Assembly (NCBI GenBank): GCA_963833835.1
Contig: CAWHZI010000016.1
Location: forward strand, 372,001-436,000
Direction of reading: 5' to 3'
Source: Bog-532 sp963833835
Lineage (GTDB): Bacteria > Actinomycetota > Actinomycetes > Streptosporangiales > Streptosporangiaceae
DNA: 64,000 nucleotides
Below, piece after piece: positions 30,469-40,708 of the stretch; positions within the stretch are counted from its first letter, which is position 1, and the number at the start of each line of letters is the position of its first letter. Both the position numbers and the translations under genes were made by a program. The notes under the pieces were generated by a model that made no database searches, had not been told where the DNA came from, and saw only the letters and a list, made by a program, of their open reading frames with translations.

Positions 30469-30495
30469 CTAGCACTCAGGCATGTAGAGTGCTAA
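30469..30495. promoter_or_regulatory. CIRCE operator (HrcA binding site)
   Basis: CTAGCACTC, 9-nt spacer, GAGTGCTAA: the classical TTAGCACTC-N9-GAGTGCTAA with one mismatch, just upstream of groES. It predicts HrcA repression and heat-shock induction of groES-groEL. hrcA itself is not in the window. Confidence 0.97.
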
Positions 30496-30591
30496 TGCGA
30501 CGAGGCAGTCTGACACCCGCGACGGCAGGCCGCCGTGGTCGCCCTCTCTAAGCAGTTCACCTTTTATCCTTCCGGAGGGGGAGGTCATAGC

Positions 30592-30903
30592 ATGACGACC
30601 GCCACCAAGGTTGTCCTCAAGCCCCTTGAGGACCGGATCGTGGTTCGCACGCTCGAAGCGGAGCAGACCACGGCTTCCGGCCTAGTTATCCCTGACACGG
30701 CCAAGGAGAAGCCCCAGGAGGGCGAAGTCCTGGCTGTTGGTCCCGGTCGTTTCGACGACGCGGGCACCAAGCGCGTTCCCGTCGACGTCAAGGTCGGCGA
30801 CATCGTGCTGTACAGCAAGTACGGCGGCACCGAGGTCAAGTACTCGGGCGAGGAGTACCTCGTACTCTCCGCTCGTGACGTCCTCGCTGTCATCGAGAAG
30901 TAA
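30592..30903 (+). CDS. groES: co-chaperonin GroES (Hsp10)
   Basis: Caps the GroEL chamber. 103 aa starting MTTATKVVLKPLEDRIVVRT; mobile-loop region TTASGLVIPDTAKEKPQEG; typical EEYLVLSARDVLAVIEK end. The ATG at 30592 follows a strong purine-rich Shine-Dalgarno; the frame extends to 30535 but those codons belong to the leader. Followed by groEL after a strong hairpin. Confidence 0.98.
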   Translation: MTTATKVVLKPLEDRIVVRTLEAEQTTASGLVIPDTAKEKPQEGEVLAVGPGRFDDAGTKRVPVDVKVGDIVLYSKYGGTEVKYSGEEYLVLSARDVLAVIEK

Positions 30904-30927
30904 GCACGACGCAGCGAATGCACGGCT

Positions 30928-30966
30928 AAGGGCGCCCGGCCCACCGAGGTGCGGCCGGGCGCCCTT
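30928..30966 (+). promoter_or_regulatory. strong hairpin between groES and groEL
   Basis: A perfect 14-bp stem, AAGGGCGCCCGGCC (30928-30941) with GGCCGGGCGCCCTT (30953-30966), loop of 11 nt, lies in the 120-nt groES-groEL gap. The T tract after it is minimal, so it may act as a partial terminator or RNA-processing/stability element setting the groES:groEL ratio. Confidence 0.65.
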
Positions 30967-31023
30967 GCCGCGTGTTCATAACGCGAACTTTTATGTGAAA
31001 ACCGCAGGGTGAGGTAGTAGTCA

Positions 31024-32646
<1,623 letters not shown>

Positions 32647-32664
32647 TTCCACCGCACCACCGTC

Positions 32665-32703
32665 ACGGCGGGTCGGCCCCTCACGGGTCGGCCCGCCGTT
32701 TCG
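32665..32703 (+). terminator. groEL terminator
   Basis: ACGGCGGG pairs with CCCGCCGT, with an inner GCCC/GGGT pairing, followed by TTT. It begins 19 nt after the groEL stop. The segment just downstream (CCCGCCGTTTCGCGTCCCGGGGCAG) is duplicated in tandem to about 32741. Confidence 0.7.
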
Positions 32704-32807
32704 CGTCCCGGGGCAGCCCGCCGTTTCGCGTCCCGGGGCAGGCTGGCCAACTTCACCGGCCACCGGGACACCGGCCCGGCCACAGGTCCCGCCAGCCCCA
32801 TCAGTCA

Positions 32808-33020
32808 CATGTGCCACTTGTAGTGCAGCCTGTCTCAGGAGCCTCAGGGTGGGGTGATTTTTAGCCACCTCCCGGCTCCGGGCTTCGCGCGGGGACCCCG
32901 GCGGCAGGCCGGCCAGGCTAAGAGCGGCAGGCAGAGTACGCCTGGCCTGCGGCGAGCGTAGGCCTGCCGCCACCCCGCACTAAGCCCTCCACCGGCAGGA
33001 CACCGGCCAAACAATCACCC
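32808..33020 (+). repeat. dispersed structured repeat, copy 2
   Basis: Second copy of the element at 61-280, same orientation, about 7 bp shorter. From the core onward (32840-33020) identity is very high; most differences are single-base losses from runs. The internal arms GCGGCAGGCC and GGCCTGCCGC are both shorter by one base than in copy 1, preserving the stem. The block CCCGCACTAAGCCCTCCACCG and the closing AATCACCC are unchanged. Confidence 0.85.
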
Positions 33021-33021
33021 G

Positions 33022-33603
33022 TTGGCTTGGCCGCCGGGCTGGACGACACTTCTGACATGCCGCCGCCCATCGATCGACGCTGGCCCGCTCACGTTGCGGC
33101 CGTTCCGCGAGGCTGACATCGCTTGGGTCTGCGAGGTGTCCCAAGACCCGGCCGTCCAGCGCAACCTGGCTGAGGTGTTCGCGCCCTACCGGATGGAGCA
33201 CGCCGCGTACTTCGTCCGGCAGCTGGCCCTGGCCTCCTGGGATGAGGGGAGGCGGGCCGAGTTCCTGGTCGCGGACGCCGCCTCCGGCACCAGGCTGGGC
33301 CGAGTCGGCCTGGACTTGCGCCCCAACGACCCCGGCTCGGCCGAGATCGGCTACTGGATGGATTCCCGGTCTCGCAACCAGGGCGTGGCCACCACCGCCG
33401 TCCGCGCCCTCTGCCGGTGGATCTTCGCCGCCCAGGACCTGGCGCTGATTGAGTGGCGCTGCGAGGTCGGCAACCTCGCCTCCCGCCGCGTCGCCGAGAA
33501 GGCCGGCTTCCTGATCGAAGCCACCCTGCGGCGGCGTCTCATCCACCGTGGCCAGCGGGTCGACGCCTGGGTCGGCTCGCTGCTCCGCCCGGGCTCGCCG
33601 TGA
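33022..33603 (+). CDS. GNAT-family N-acetyltransferase (RimJ/RimL type)
   Basis: From GPLTLRPFREADIAWV the protein is a clear acetyltransferase: SRNQGVATTAVRALCRWIF (acetyl-CoA site) and EVGNLASRRVAEKAGF. The 5' end is problematic: the only in-frame start is TTG 33022, one base after the dispersed repeat. A better-looking ATG at 33057 is in another frame, and removing one base near ATCGATCGAC (about 33072-33080) would join it to the body as MPPPIDDAGPLTL. A 1-nt insertion is therefore suspected. The stop overlaps the next gene's GTG. Substrate unknown. Confidence 0.82.
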   Translation: MAWPPGWTTLLTCRRPSIDAGPLTLRPFREADIAWVCEVSQDPAVQRNLAEVFAPYRMEHAAYFVRQLALASWDEGRRAEFLVADAASGTRLGRVGLDLRPNDPGSAEIGYWMDSRSRNQGVATTAVRALCRWIFAAQDLALIEWRCEVGNLASRRVAEKAGFLIEATLRRRLIHRGQRVDAWVGSLLRPGSP

Positions 33604-34073
33604 CCACCCGGCCGCTGCTGCTGGTGGACATCGATGGGGTGCTCAACCCGTACGGCGCCCCGGGCTGCCCAGTTGGTTTCGTGGAGTACGAGCTGTTCGC
33701 GGGGGAGGAGCCGGTCCGGGTCTGCGCCGGGCACGGGGACTGGCTGCGGGAGCTCGGCTCGCGGTTCTCGTTGGTATGGGCCACCGCCTGGGGTGAGGAG
33801 GCCAACCGCCGGCTGGCGCCGCTGCTGGGCCTGGACCCGCTGCCGGTGATCCCGTTTCCCCCGGTGCCGTTTCCTCCGGAGGGCAAGCTCCCGGCGGTGT
33901 CCCAGTACGTCGGCGCCGAGCCGCTGGCCTGGATCGACGACGCTCTGACCCCGGAAGCCCACAGCTGGGCGGCCACCCGCGCAGTCCCGACCCTGCTGCT
34001 GGACATCGACCCGGCCGTAGGCCTGACCCGCGCCGAAGTGGACCAGTGCCTGGCCTGGGCGTCCACGACCTAG
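33600..34073 (+). CDS. HAD-like phosphatase domain protein
   Basis: 157 aa beginning TTRPLLLVDIDGVLNPYG: the DxDGVLN motif is HAD motif I. SLVWATAWGEEANRRLAPLLGL fits motif II (Thr). LAWIDDALTPEAHSWA is the acidic motif IV. The protein is small and without an evident cap, as in minimal HAD hydrolases of unknown substrate. The GTG at 33600 overlaps the acetyltransferase stop (GTGA), so the two are coupled. Confidence 0.8.
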   Translation: MTTRPLLLVDIDGVLNPYGAPGCPVGFVEYELFAGEEPVRVCAGHGDWLRELGSRFSLVWATAWGEEANRRLAPLLGLDPLPVIPFPPVPFPPEGKLPAVSQYVGAEPLAWIDDALTPEAHSWAATRAVPTLLLDIDPAVGLTRAEVDQCLAWASTT

Positions 34074-34273
34074 CAAGCCTCGGGCTGCTGGGTAGGCAAA
34101 GGTAGCTCTGCCTGCCGCTCGCCCGCTACTAACCGGCCTGATCGGCATGGCCGAGCGCGGCGTGAGCCTGGCCGCGCAGTGGTTGATAATCAGTTGTCGC
34201 CTGGACCTGGCTGCTCTAGCCTCACCCCTGCGCTGATGGCTGGATGGATACGGCGTGGAGCACAGGAGGCAGT

Positions 34274-35140
34274 GTGGAGCGTACGGTTCGTACGCCGGAC
34301 GGCCGGACGCTGGCGGTCGAGGAATCCGGGGATCCTGCTGGCCGGCCGGTCTTGGTCCGTATGGGCAGCCACACTCGGGCACCTGTACGGCCCGTCCGTG
34401 CTGGATGCCGCCGCCCGTGGCCTGCGGCTCCTCAGCTACGACAGGCCGGGCTACGGACGGTCCTCGCCGCAGCCGGGGCGCACCGTCGCCGACTGCGCCG
34501 GCGATGTCCGCACGATCTGCGCTGAGCTCGGCATCGATCGGCTGGCCAGGTGAGGCATCTCGGGCGGCGGCCCGCACGTGCTCGCGTGCTCTGCTCTGCT
34601 CCCGGACCTGGTGGCCGCCGCTGCCTCGCTCGCCTCGCCGGCTCCATACGGCGCTGAAGGCCTTGACTGTTTCGCCTGCATGGGCCAGGACAACGTGGAT
34701 GACAGCCGCCTGTTCCTCACAGCTGAGGCTGCAGCCAGGGCAAAGACGAACCAGGACCGGGAGGAAATGCCGGCCACGTCGCCAGAGGATGCGGCCAAGG
34801 CGATCGAATCACTCCTCACGCCGACAGATGCCGCGGCTCTGCCGGCGAGCTGGCCGAATACCTGACCGCCTCCGCGCAGGACGGGCTGGCGCCTGGCAGC
34901 CAGCGATGGTGGGACGACAACTGCATGGTCAGGCCGTGGGGATTCGACCTGGCCGGCGTCACTGTCCCGGTCCTGTTGCTGCACGGCAGGCAGGACATGT
35001 TCGTCCCGTTCGGCCACGGCGAATGGCTCGCCGCGCACATTCCCGGCGTCGAGGCCCGGCTGCTCGACCACGACGGGCACCTGACGCTCATGCAGAATCG
35101 TGTACCCGAGGCGCATGCCTGGCTGTCAGAACACCTATAG
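34274..35140 (+). pseudogene. alpha/beta hydrolase, disrupted three times
   Basis: Remnant of an alpha/beta-hydrolase. It starts at GTG 34274 behind AGGAGG (SVERTVRTPDGRTLAVEESG). Around 34340-34400 it shifts frame into LYGPSVLDAAARGLRLLSYD and RPGYGRS. An in-frame TGA at 34551 stands where a residue (probably Trp) is expected before GISGGGPHVLA, the nucleophile elbow. About 34840 it shifts frame again into GELAEYLTASAQDG and PVLLLHGRQDMFVPFG (acid) and DHDGHLTLM (His). Three independent lesions make a sequencing artefact unlikely. Confidence 0.85.
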
Positions 35141-35535
35141 CGCGCGCTCGTGGGGGTACGCAATGGCGCCTTTGCTTCCCTAAGAGGGGTAGTAAAGGCG
35201 CCATTGCCCCCGCGACGGCTTGGGGCTGGTGAGTCTGCTGTGACTCAAGCTGTGGAAGCGACGCGGGAGGCGAGCCGCGGACCGGAACCACGGGTGCACC
35301 TACCGCTCCTCGGCACCTCGCCGCGGGCCTCCCGGTCACAGGCACCCGCCGGGCGCACTCCCGCTCCAGGCACCGCGCCCGGGACTCCCAGTCACAGGCG
35401 TCCCAGGGGTCCCGTCGGGCGCGGATCGGGCCAGACGGGGCGTAGGGGGACGTCACACCAGCTTCGCCCCGGGCGGTCCAAGCAGCTCATTAGGATGGAA
35501 GGAATCCAAACCCCCGCCGCGTCGCTGAAGGTGCC
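35141..35535. other. non-coding region upstream of guaB
   Basis: Contains the large inverted repeat at 35153-35213 and, further on, two copies of CTCCCRGTCACAGGC about 60 nt apart (35328-35400). The guaB promoter should lie in the last 150 nt, but no clear hexamers stand out. AAGG lies just ahead of the guaB ATG. No gene seen. Confidence 0.5.
35153..35213. repeat. long inverted repeat (hairpin) after the hydrolase remnant
   Basis: GGGGG-TAC-GCAATGGCGCCTTT pairs with AAAGGCGCCATTGC-CCCC: a 14-bp perfect stem extended by a G/C arm past a 3-nt bulge; the loop itself can fold (CCCT/AGGG). There is no T run, so it is not a standard terminator. It may be the remnant of an insertion or an RNA element. 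Confidence 0.7.
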
Positions 35536-37026
35536 ATGACCGTGGATGAGAAGTTTGCCCCGCCCGGCCTGACGTTCGACGACGTACTGCTGCTGCCGGC
35601 CGCCTCCGACGTGCTGCCCGCCGAGGCTGACACCAGTACCAGGATCACCCCCAAGATCAGCCTCAGGATGCCGCTGGTGTCCTCGGCCATGGACACGGTG
35701 ACCGAGGCCCGGATGGCGGTGGCCATGGCCCGCAACGGCGGGGTCGGCGTGCTGCACCGCAACCTGGCCATCGAGGATCAGGCCCAGCAGGTCGACGTGG
35801 TGAAGCGGTCCGAGGCCGGCATGATCACCGACCCGGTGACGTGCACGCCCGACGCCACCGTGGGGGACGTGGACCGGATCTGCGGTCGCTACCGCATCTC
35901 CGGGCTCCCGGTCACGGACGAGAATCACATCCTCCTGGGCATCGTGACCAACCGCGACATCCGGTTCGAGACCGATCCGAGCCGCAAGGTGTCCGAGGTC
36001 ATGACCAAGATGCCGCTGGTCACCGCCCCGGTCGGGGTCACCCCCGATCAGGCCCTGGCCCTGCTCCGGCACCACAAGGTCGAAAAGCTCCCGCTCATCG
36101 ACGACCAAGGCCGGCTGCGCGGGCTGATCACGGTCAAGGACTTCGCCAAGAGCGAGGAGTACCCGCTCGCGACCAAGGACCCGGGCGGCCGGCTGGTCGT
36201 CGGCGCGGCGGTCGGCGTGGGCGAGGACGCCAAGGGCCGGGCCCAGGCGCTGATCGACGCCGGGGTGGACTTCCTCATCGTGGACACCGCGCACGGCCAC
36301 GCCCAGTCGGTGCTGGCCATGGTGGCCCAGCTCAAGGCCAACACCGACGTCGAGGTGATCGGCGGGAACGTGGCCACCCGCGCCGGCGCGCAGGCGCTGA
36401 TCGACGCGGGCGCGGACGGGGTCAAGGTCGGCGTCGGGCCGGGCTCGATCTGTACCACCCGCGTGGTGGCGGGTGTGGGCGTGCCCCAGGTCACCGCGAT
36501 CTACGAGGCGGCCCAGGCCACCCGCCCGGCCAACATCCCGCTGATCGGTGACGGCGGCCTGCAGTACTCCGGTGACATCGCCAAGGCCATCGCGGCCGGG
36601 GCCGACACCGTGATGCTGGGCAGCCTGCTGGCTGGCTGCGAGGAGACGCCGGGCGAGATGGTGTTCATCAACGGCAAGCAGTACAAGCTCTACCGCGGCA
36701 TGGGCTCGCTCGGCGCGATGCGCAACCGGGAGCGTGGCCGGTCCTACTCCAAGGACCGCTACTTCCAGGACGACGTGCTGCGCGAGGACAAGCTGGTGCC
36801 CGAGGGCGTGGAGGGCCAGGTGCCGTACCGGGGCCCGCTGGCCGCGGTGGCGACCCAGCTGGTCGGCGGCCTGCGCGCGTCCATGGGTTACTGCGGCGCG
36901 CACACCCTGGGCGACCTCCAGCAGGCGCGGTTCACCCGGATCACCACGGCGGGCCTGAAGGAAAGCCACCCGCACGACATCCAGATGACCGTCGAGGCCC
37001 CGAACTACAGCGTCCGCCGGCAATAA
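35536..37026 (+). CDS. guaB: IMP dehydrogenase
   Basis: Oxidises IMP to XMP, committing step to GMP. 496 aa. TIM barrel split by two CBS domains (about residues 95-210: MITDPVTCTPDATVGDV and MTKMPLVTAPVGVTPD). Catalytic loop GPGSICTTRVVAGVGVPQ with the active Cys; flap region RGMGSLGAMRNRERGRS. Followed 43 nt later by guaB3, probably one transcript. Confidence 0.98.
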   Translation: MTVDEKFAPPGLTFDDVLLLPAASDVLPAEADTSTRITPKISLRMPLVSSAMDTVTEARMAVAMARNGGVGVLHRNLAIEDQAQQVDVVKRSEAGMITDPVTCTPDATVGDVDRICGRYRISGLPVTDENHILLGIVTNRDIRFETDPSRKVSEVMTKMPLVTAPVGVTPDQALALLRHHKVEKLPLIDDQGRLRGLITVKDFAKSEEYPLATKDPGGRLVVGAAVGVGEDAKGRAQALIDAGVDFLIVDTAHGHAQSVLAMVAQLKANTDVEVIGGNVATRAGAQALIDAGADGVKVGVGPGSICTTRVVAGVGVPQVTAIYEAAQATRPANIPLIGDGGLQYSGDIAKAIAAGADTVMLGSLLAGCEETPGEMVFINGKQYKLYRGMGSLGAMRNRERGRSYSKDRYFQDDVLREDKLVPEGVEGQVPYRGPLAAVATQLVGGLRASMGYCGAHTLGDLQQARFTRITTAGLKESHPHDIQMTVEAPNYSVRRQ

Positions 37027-37069
37027 GCCAAGGCGCAGCGCAGACAGCCACAGACAGCAGGGACAGCAA

Positions 37070-38257
37070 GTGACTCAAGTGGAAATCGGCCGGGGCAAGA
37101 GCGGCCGCCGTGCGTACTCCCTGGACGAGATCGGCATCGTGCCGGCCCGCCGGACCCGGGACCCCGAAGAGGTCTCGATCGCCTGGCAGATCGACGCCTA
37201 CCGGTTCGAGCTGCCGCTGGTGGCCTGCCCGATGGACAGCGTGGTCTCGCCGCAGACCGCGATCAAGATCGGGCAGCTCGGCGGCCTGGCCGTGCTCGAC
37301 CTCGAGGGGCTGTGGACCAGGTACGCCGACCCTGAGTCGCTGATCGCCGAGGTCACCGAGCTCGATGAGCAGGCCGCGACCCGGCGCCTGCAGGAGATGT
37401 ACGCCGAGCCGATCAAGGACGAGCTGATCGGCCGGCGGATCGAGGAGGTCCGCGCGGCCGGTGTGACCACCGCGGCCCGGCTGTCGCCGCAGCGGACGGC
37501 CAGGTACTACAAGGCCGTCATCGACGCCGGCGTGGACATCTTCGTCATCCGCGGTACCACGGTCTCGGCCGAACACGTGTCGGGCCGGGCCGAGCCGCTG
37601 AACCTCAAGCAGTTCATCTACGAGCTGGACGTGCCGGTCATCGTGGGCGGGTGCGCCACCCACACCGCGGCGCTGCACCTGATGCGCACCGGGGCGGCCG
37701 GGGTGCTGGTCGGCTTCGGCGGCGGCTCCGGGCACACCACCGCGGCCGTGCTCGGGGTGGCGGTGCCGATGGCCACCGCGATCGCCGACGTGGCCGCGGC
37801 CCGCCGGGACTACCTGGACGAGTCCGGCGGCCGCTACGTGCACGTGATCGCGGACGGCAGCATGACCCGCAGCGGCGACATGGCCAAGGCGCTGTCCTGC
37901 GGGGCGGACGCGGTGATGGTCGGCTCCCCGCTGGCCCGGGCGTCGGAGGCTCCCGGCCGCGGCTACCACTGGGGCAGCGAGGCCAGCCACCCCGAGGTGC
38001 CGCGCGGGGTCCGCGTCAACGTGGGCACGGCGGGCACGCTGGAGCAGATCCTGCACGGCCCGTCCGAGGTGCCGGACGGCTCGATGAACCTGATGGGCGC
38101 GCTGCGCCGGACCATCGCCACCGCCGGGTACTCCGACCTGAAGGAGTTCCAGCGGGTCGAGGTGGTGGTGGCGCCGGGGGCGCCGCGCGACCCGCAGAAC
38201 TCGCTCGGCTCGTACGGCAGCGCCGTCACCGGCCCGATCCCGCGCCAGCGCTACTGA
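37070..38257 (+). CDS. guaB3: GuaB3-type IMP-dehydrogenase-related protein
   Basis: 395 aa; starts TQVEIGRGKSGRRAYSLDEIGIVPARRT, the signature of the actinobacterial GuaB family paralog that always travels with guaB. The barrel is recognisable (FELPLVACPMDSVVSP, MATAIADVAAARRDYLDESG, VIADGSMTRSGDMAKALSCG). There are no CBS domains, and the catalytic-Cys loop of true IMPDH is absent: the matching stretch reads VGFGGGSGHTTAAVLGV. A canonical IMPDH reaction is therefore not expected. GTG start with AGGGA about 8 nt upstream. Confidence 0.93.
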   Translation: MTQVEIGRGKSGRRAYSLDEIGIVPARRTRDPEEVSIAWQIDAYRFELPLVACPMDSVVSPQTAIKIGQLGGLAVLDLEGLWTRYADPESLIAEVTELDEQAATRRLQEMYAEPIKDELIGRRIEEVRAAGVTTAARLSPQRTARYYKAVIDAGVDIFVIRGTTVSAEHVSGRAEPLNLKQFIYELDVPVIVGGCATHTAALHLMRTGAAGVLVGFGGGSGHTTAAVLGVAVPMATAIADVAAARRDYLDESGGRYVHVIADGSMTRSGDMAKALSCGADAVMVGSPLARASEAPGRGYHWGSEASHPEVPRGVRVNVGTAGTLEQILHGPSEVPDGSMNLMGALRRTIATAGYSDLKEFQRVEVVVAPGAPRDPQNSLGSYGSAVTGPIPRQRY

Positions 38258-38337
38258 CGCGCCCGCATTACTGAGCCGAGCTGAGCCGGGTCGAGCCGAG
38301 TCGCGTCCAGCCGGCGCTGGTTCATAGACTCACCTGC

Positions 38338-39357
38338 ATGCATCAGCCTCGCGTGCTCTCCGGCATCCAGCCCACCGCCGACTCGTTCCACCTGGGTAAC
38401 TACCTCGGTGCCGTGAAGCAGTGGGTGGCCCTGCAGGAGACCCACGACGCGTTCTACTGCGTGGTGGACCTGCACGCGATCACGATGCGGCACGACCCGG
38501 CCCTGCTGCGCCGCCGGACCCGGATCGCGGCCGCGCAGCTGCTGGGGGCCGGGCTGGACCCGGAGCGCTGCACGCTGTTCGTGCAGAGCCACGTGCCCGA
38601 GCACACTGAGCTGCAGTGGGTGCTGAGCTGCATCACCGGCTTCGGCGAGGCGAACCGGATGACCCAGTTCAAGGACAAGTCGGCCAAGGGCGGCGCGGAC
38701 CAGTCCTCGGTCGGGTTGTTCACCTACCCGATCCTGCAGGCCGCGGACATCTTGCTGTACGAGGCGGATCAGGTGCCGGTGGGGGAGGACCAGCGCCAGC
38801 ATCTGGAGCTGACCCGCGACCTGGCCCAGCGGTTCAACCACCGCTTCGGGAAGACGTTCATCCTGCCCGAGGCCTACATCCCGCCCGCGGCGGCCCGGAT
38901 CGCGGACCTGCAGGACCCCTCGATCAAGATGAGCAAGTCGGCCTCGTCCCCGCAGGGCATCGTGGACGTGCTGGACGACCCGGCCCAGATCCGGAAGAAG
39001 ATCGCCCGCGCGGTCACCGACACCGGCAGCGAGGTCCGGGCCGACGAGGAGGCCAAGCCGGGCGTGACCAACCTGCTGCGGATCTACTCCTCACTGACCG
39101 GAATGCCGATCTCCGAAGCCGAGAACAAGTTCGGCAGCGGCGGCTATGGCGCGTTCAAAAAGGAGGTGGCCGAGGCTGTGGTGGCGGCGTTCACGCCGAT
39201 CCGGGAGAAGACCGAGAAGGTGCTGGCCGACGAGACCCACCTGGATCAGGTGCTGGCCCTCGGCGCGGACCGGGCCGGCCGGGTCGCGCGCCGGACCATG
39301 GATGCGGTGCGCGAACAGGTCGGCTTCGTCCCCCGCATGGACCGCGGCGACCGTTGA
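38338..39357 (+). CDS. trpS: tryptophanyl-tRNA synthetase
   Basis: Class Ic synthetase, 339 aa. HIGH-like motif in TADSFHLGNYLGA, KMSKS loop in IKMSKSASSPQG; SVGLFTYPILQAADILLYEA and VPVGEDQRQHLELTRDLA are typical. The ATG at 38338 lies 7 nt after a TAGACT -10 box (38325-38330) with no Shine-Dalgarno, so the mRNA is probably leaderless. Convergent with the carboxypeptidase gene downstream. Confidence 0.98.
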   Translation: MHQPRVLSGIQPTADSFHLGNYLGAVKQWVALQETHDAFYCVVDLHAITMRHDPALLRRRTRIAAAQLLGAGLDPERCTLFVQSHVPEHTELQWVLSCITGFGEANRMTQFKDKSAKGGADQSSVGLFTYPILQAADILLYEADQVPVGEDQRQHLELTRDLAQRFNHRFGKTFILPEAYIPPAAARIADLQDPSIKMSKSASSPQGIVDVLDDPAQIRKKIARAVTDTGSEVRADEEAKPGVTNLLRIYSSLTGMPISEAENKFGSGGYGAFKKEVAEAVVAAFTPIREKTEKVLADETHLDQVLALGADRAGRVARRTMDAVREQVGFVPRMDRGDR

Positions 39358-39409
39358 CGGCCATTTATTTCAATATTTAATAGACTCCCTCGCCCCGGGC
39401 TGCGCCGGC

Positions 39410-40708
39410 TCAGCGCGGAAGTGACCGGCGCCGGAGCAGCATGAGCACGACCGCGGCCGCGGCGGCGAACCCGATCAGGGCGATGGACGCCGCGGCCAGC
39501 CCGCTGGGGATGTGGCTGCTCTCCAGGCTGCCCGAGGTGACCGGCTGGGCCGCCCCGTTCGGCACCTGGAACTTGGGCACGCTCTTCGGCGCGGCCGGGG
39601 TGGGCAGCGGGCTGACCAGCTTGCCGACCGGGGTCACCTTGCCGTCCTGGGCGAAGCCCCAGTTCAGCAGGGTCTTGGCGTAGTTGACCTCGGTCAGCGC
39701 CGGGCAGTGCAGCAGGGTCACGATCAGCGTCACGCCGTTGCGCTGGGCCAGCCCGACGTAGGTGGCCCCGGCGGCCGAGGTCCAGCCGATCTTCCCGCCG
39801 AGGCCGCCCGGGTAGGTGCTGAGCAACGAGTTCTGGTTGGCCAAAGTCTCGGTCTTCTTCGAGCTGACCTTGAACTTGGCCGTCCGGGTCTGGTCGTAGC
39901 GCAGGAAGCTGGGCTCGCTCAGCGCGGCCCGGGCCACCAGGGCCAGGTCGTAGGCGGAGACGTGCTGGCCCGGGGCGTCCAGCCCGTTGGGGTCCTTGGC
40001 CGCGATGTCGTAGGCCTGCAGGTGGTGGGCTTCGGCGTTCATCAGCGCGATGCCGGTGTTCAGCGAGCCGGTGGCCTGGGCCAGGGCGATGGCGGCGTCG
40101 TTGGCCGAGATCAGCAGCAGCGCGTTGAACAGGCTGGAGACCTGGTAGCTGGACCCGGCGATCAGCCCGGCGATGTTCGGCGTCACGCTGGCCGCCGTCG
40201 GCGACGCGGTGACGTAGGCGTTGGGATTGAGCAACGGCAGCAGCGTGACCGCGGTCAGCATCTTCAGCGTGCTGGCCGGCTTGAGCTGGCCGTGGGCGTC
40301 CTTGGCCGCAAGCACCTGGCCGGTGCCGGCGTCGGCGATCACGTAGGCCGACGCGGGCACGCTGGGCAGCCGCGGGGTCGCACCGGAGGGGTAGTTCACC
40401 ACCACACCCGGGCTGGCCAGCTTGCCGCCGCCCACCGCGGCCAGATCGTTCGGCGCGGCCGGCGTGCTGGCCCCGGCCAGCAGCCGGGACGCCGCGACCC
40501 GACCCCGGGCGGTCTCGGCCGCGGGCCGCGACTGGGCCGCCGCCGAACTCGGCCCGGCCGACGATGGAGCCTTCGGCTTGGCGGCGGGCTGGCCGGCCGC
40601 CTGGGCCGGGGCGCCGGACGCGCCGATACCGGCTCCAGCGCAGGCCAGCACGCCGGCGGCGAGGATCAGAGCGCCCCTCAACCGAGCGATACGAATACGC
40701 TCCGTCAC
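39410..40708 (-). CDS. D-alanyl-D-alanine carboxypeptidase (PBP, S11 family)
   Basis: Trims peptidoglycan pentapeptides outside the membrane. The 432-aa protein has a signal segment (ARLRGALILAAGVLACAGAG) and an Ala/Ser/Pro linker of about 80 residues. The DacC-like domain follows: SxxK in PASTLKMLT, SxN in LISANDAAIAL, and KTG replaced by GKIGWTSAAG. A C-terminal transmembrane helix (SGLAAASIALIGFAAAAAVVLML) ends in RRRSLPR. The GTG at 40708 has GAGGG 8 nt upstream; the open frame to 40948 is not credible. The KIG variant may matter for beta-lactam binding. Confidence 0.93.
   Translation of the reverse strand: MTERIRIARLRGALILAAGVLACAGAGIGASGAPAQAAGQPAAKPKAPSSAGPSSAAAQSRPAAETARGRVAASRLLAGASTPAAPNDLAAVGGGKLASPGVVVNYPSGATPRLPSVPASAYVIADAGTGQVLAAKDAHGQLKPASTLKMLTAVTLLPLLNPNAYVTASPTAASVTPNIAGLIAGSSYQVSSLFNALLLISANDAAIALAQATGSLNTGIALMNAEAHHLQAYDIAAKDPNGLDAPGQHVSAYDLALVARAALSEPSFLRYDQTRTAKFKVSSKKTETLANQNSLLSTYPGGLGGKIGWTSAAGATYVGLAQRNGVTLIVTLLHCPALTEVNYAKTLLNWGFAQDGKVTPVGKLVSPLPTPAAPKSVPKFQVPNGAAQPVTSGSLESSHIPSGLAAASIALIGFAAAAAVVLMLLRRRSLPR

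Larger units (their letters stand above)
30172..30591. other. control region upstream of groES
   Basis: Divergent spacer between the coiled-coil gene and groES. It holds the groES promoter (about 30435-30463), the CIRCE element (30469-30495) and a purine-rich Shine-Dalgarno (GGAGGGGGAGG, 30574-30584) in front of the groES ATG. The left 200 nt show no gene. Confidence 0.7.
32647..33021. other. non-coding region after groEL
   Basis: Holds the groEL terminator, a ~25-bp tandem duplication (about 32692-32741) and the second dispersed repeat (32808-33020). No gene is seen. The repeat ends one base before the only in-frame start of the next gene, so its insertion may have replaced the native upstream region of that gene. 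Confidence 0.6.
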
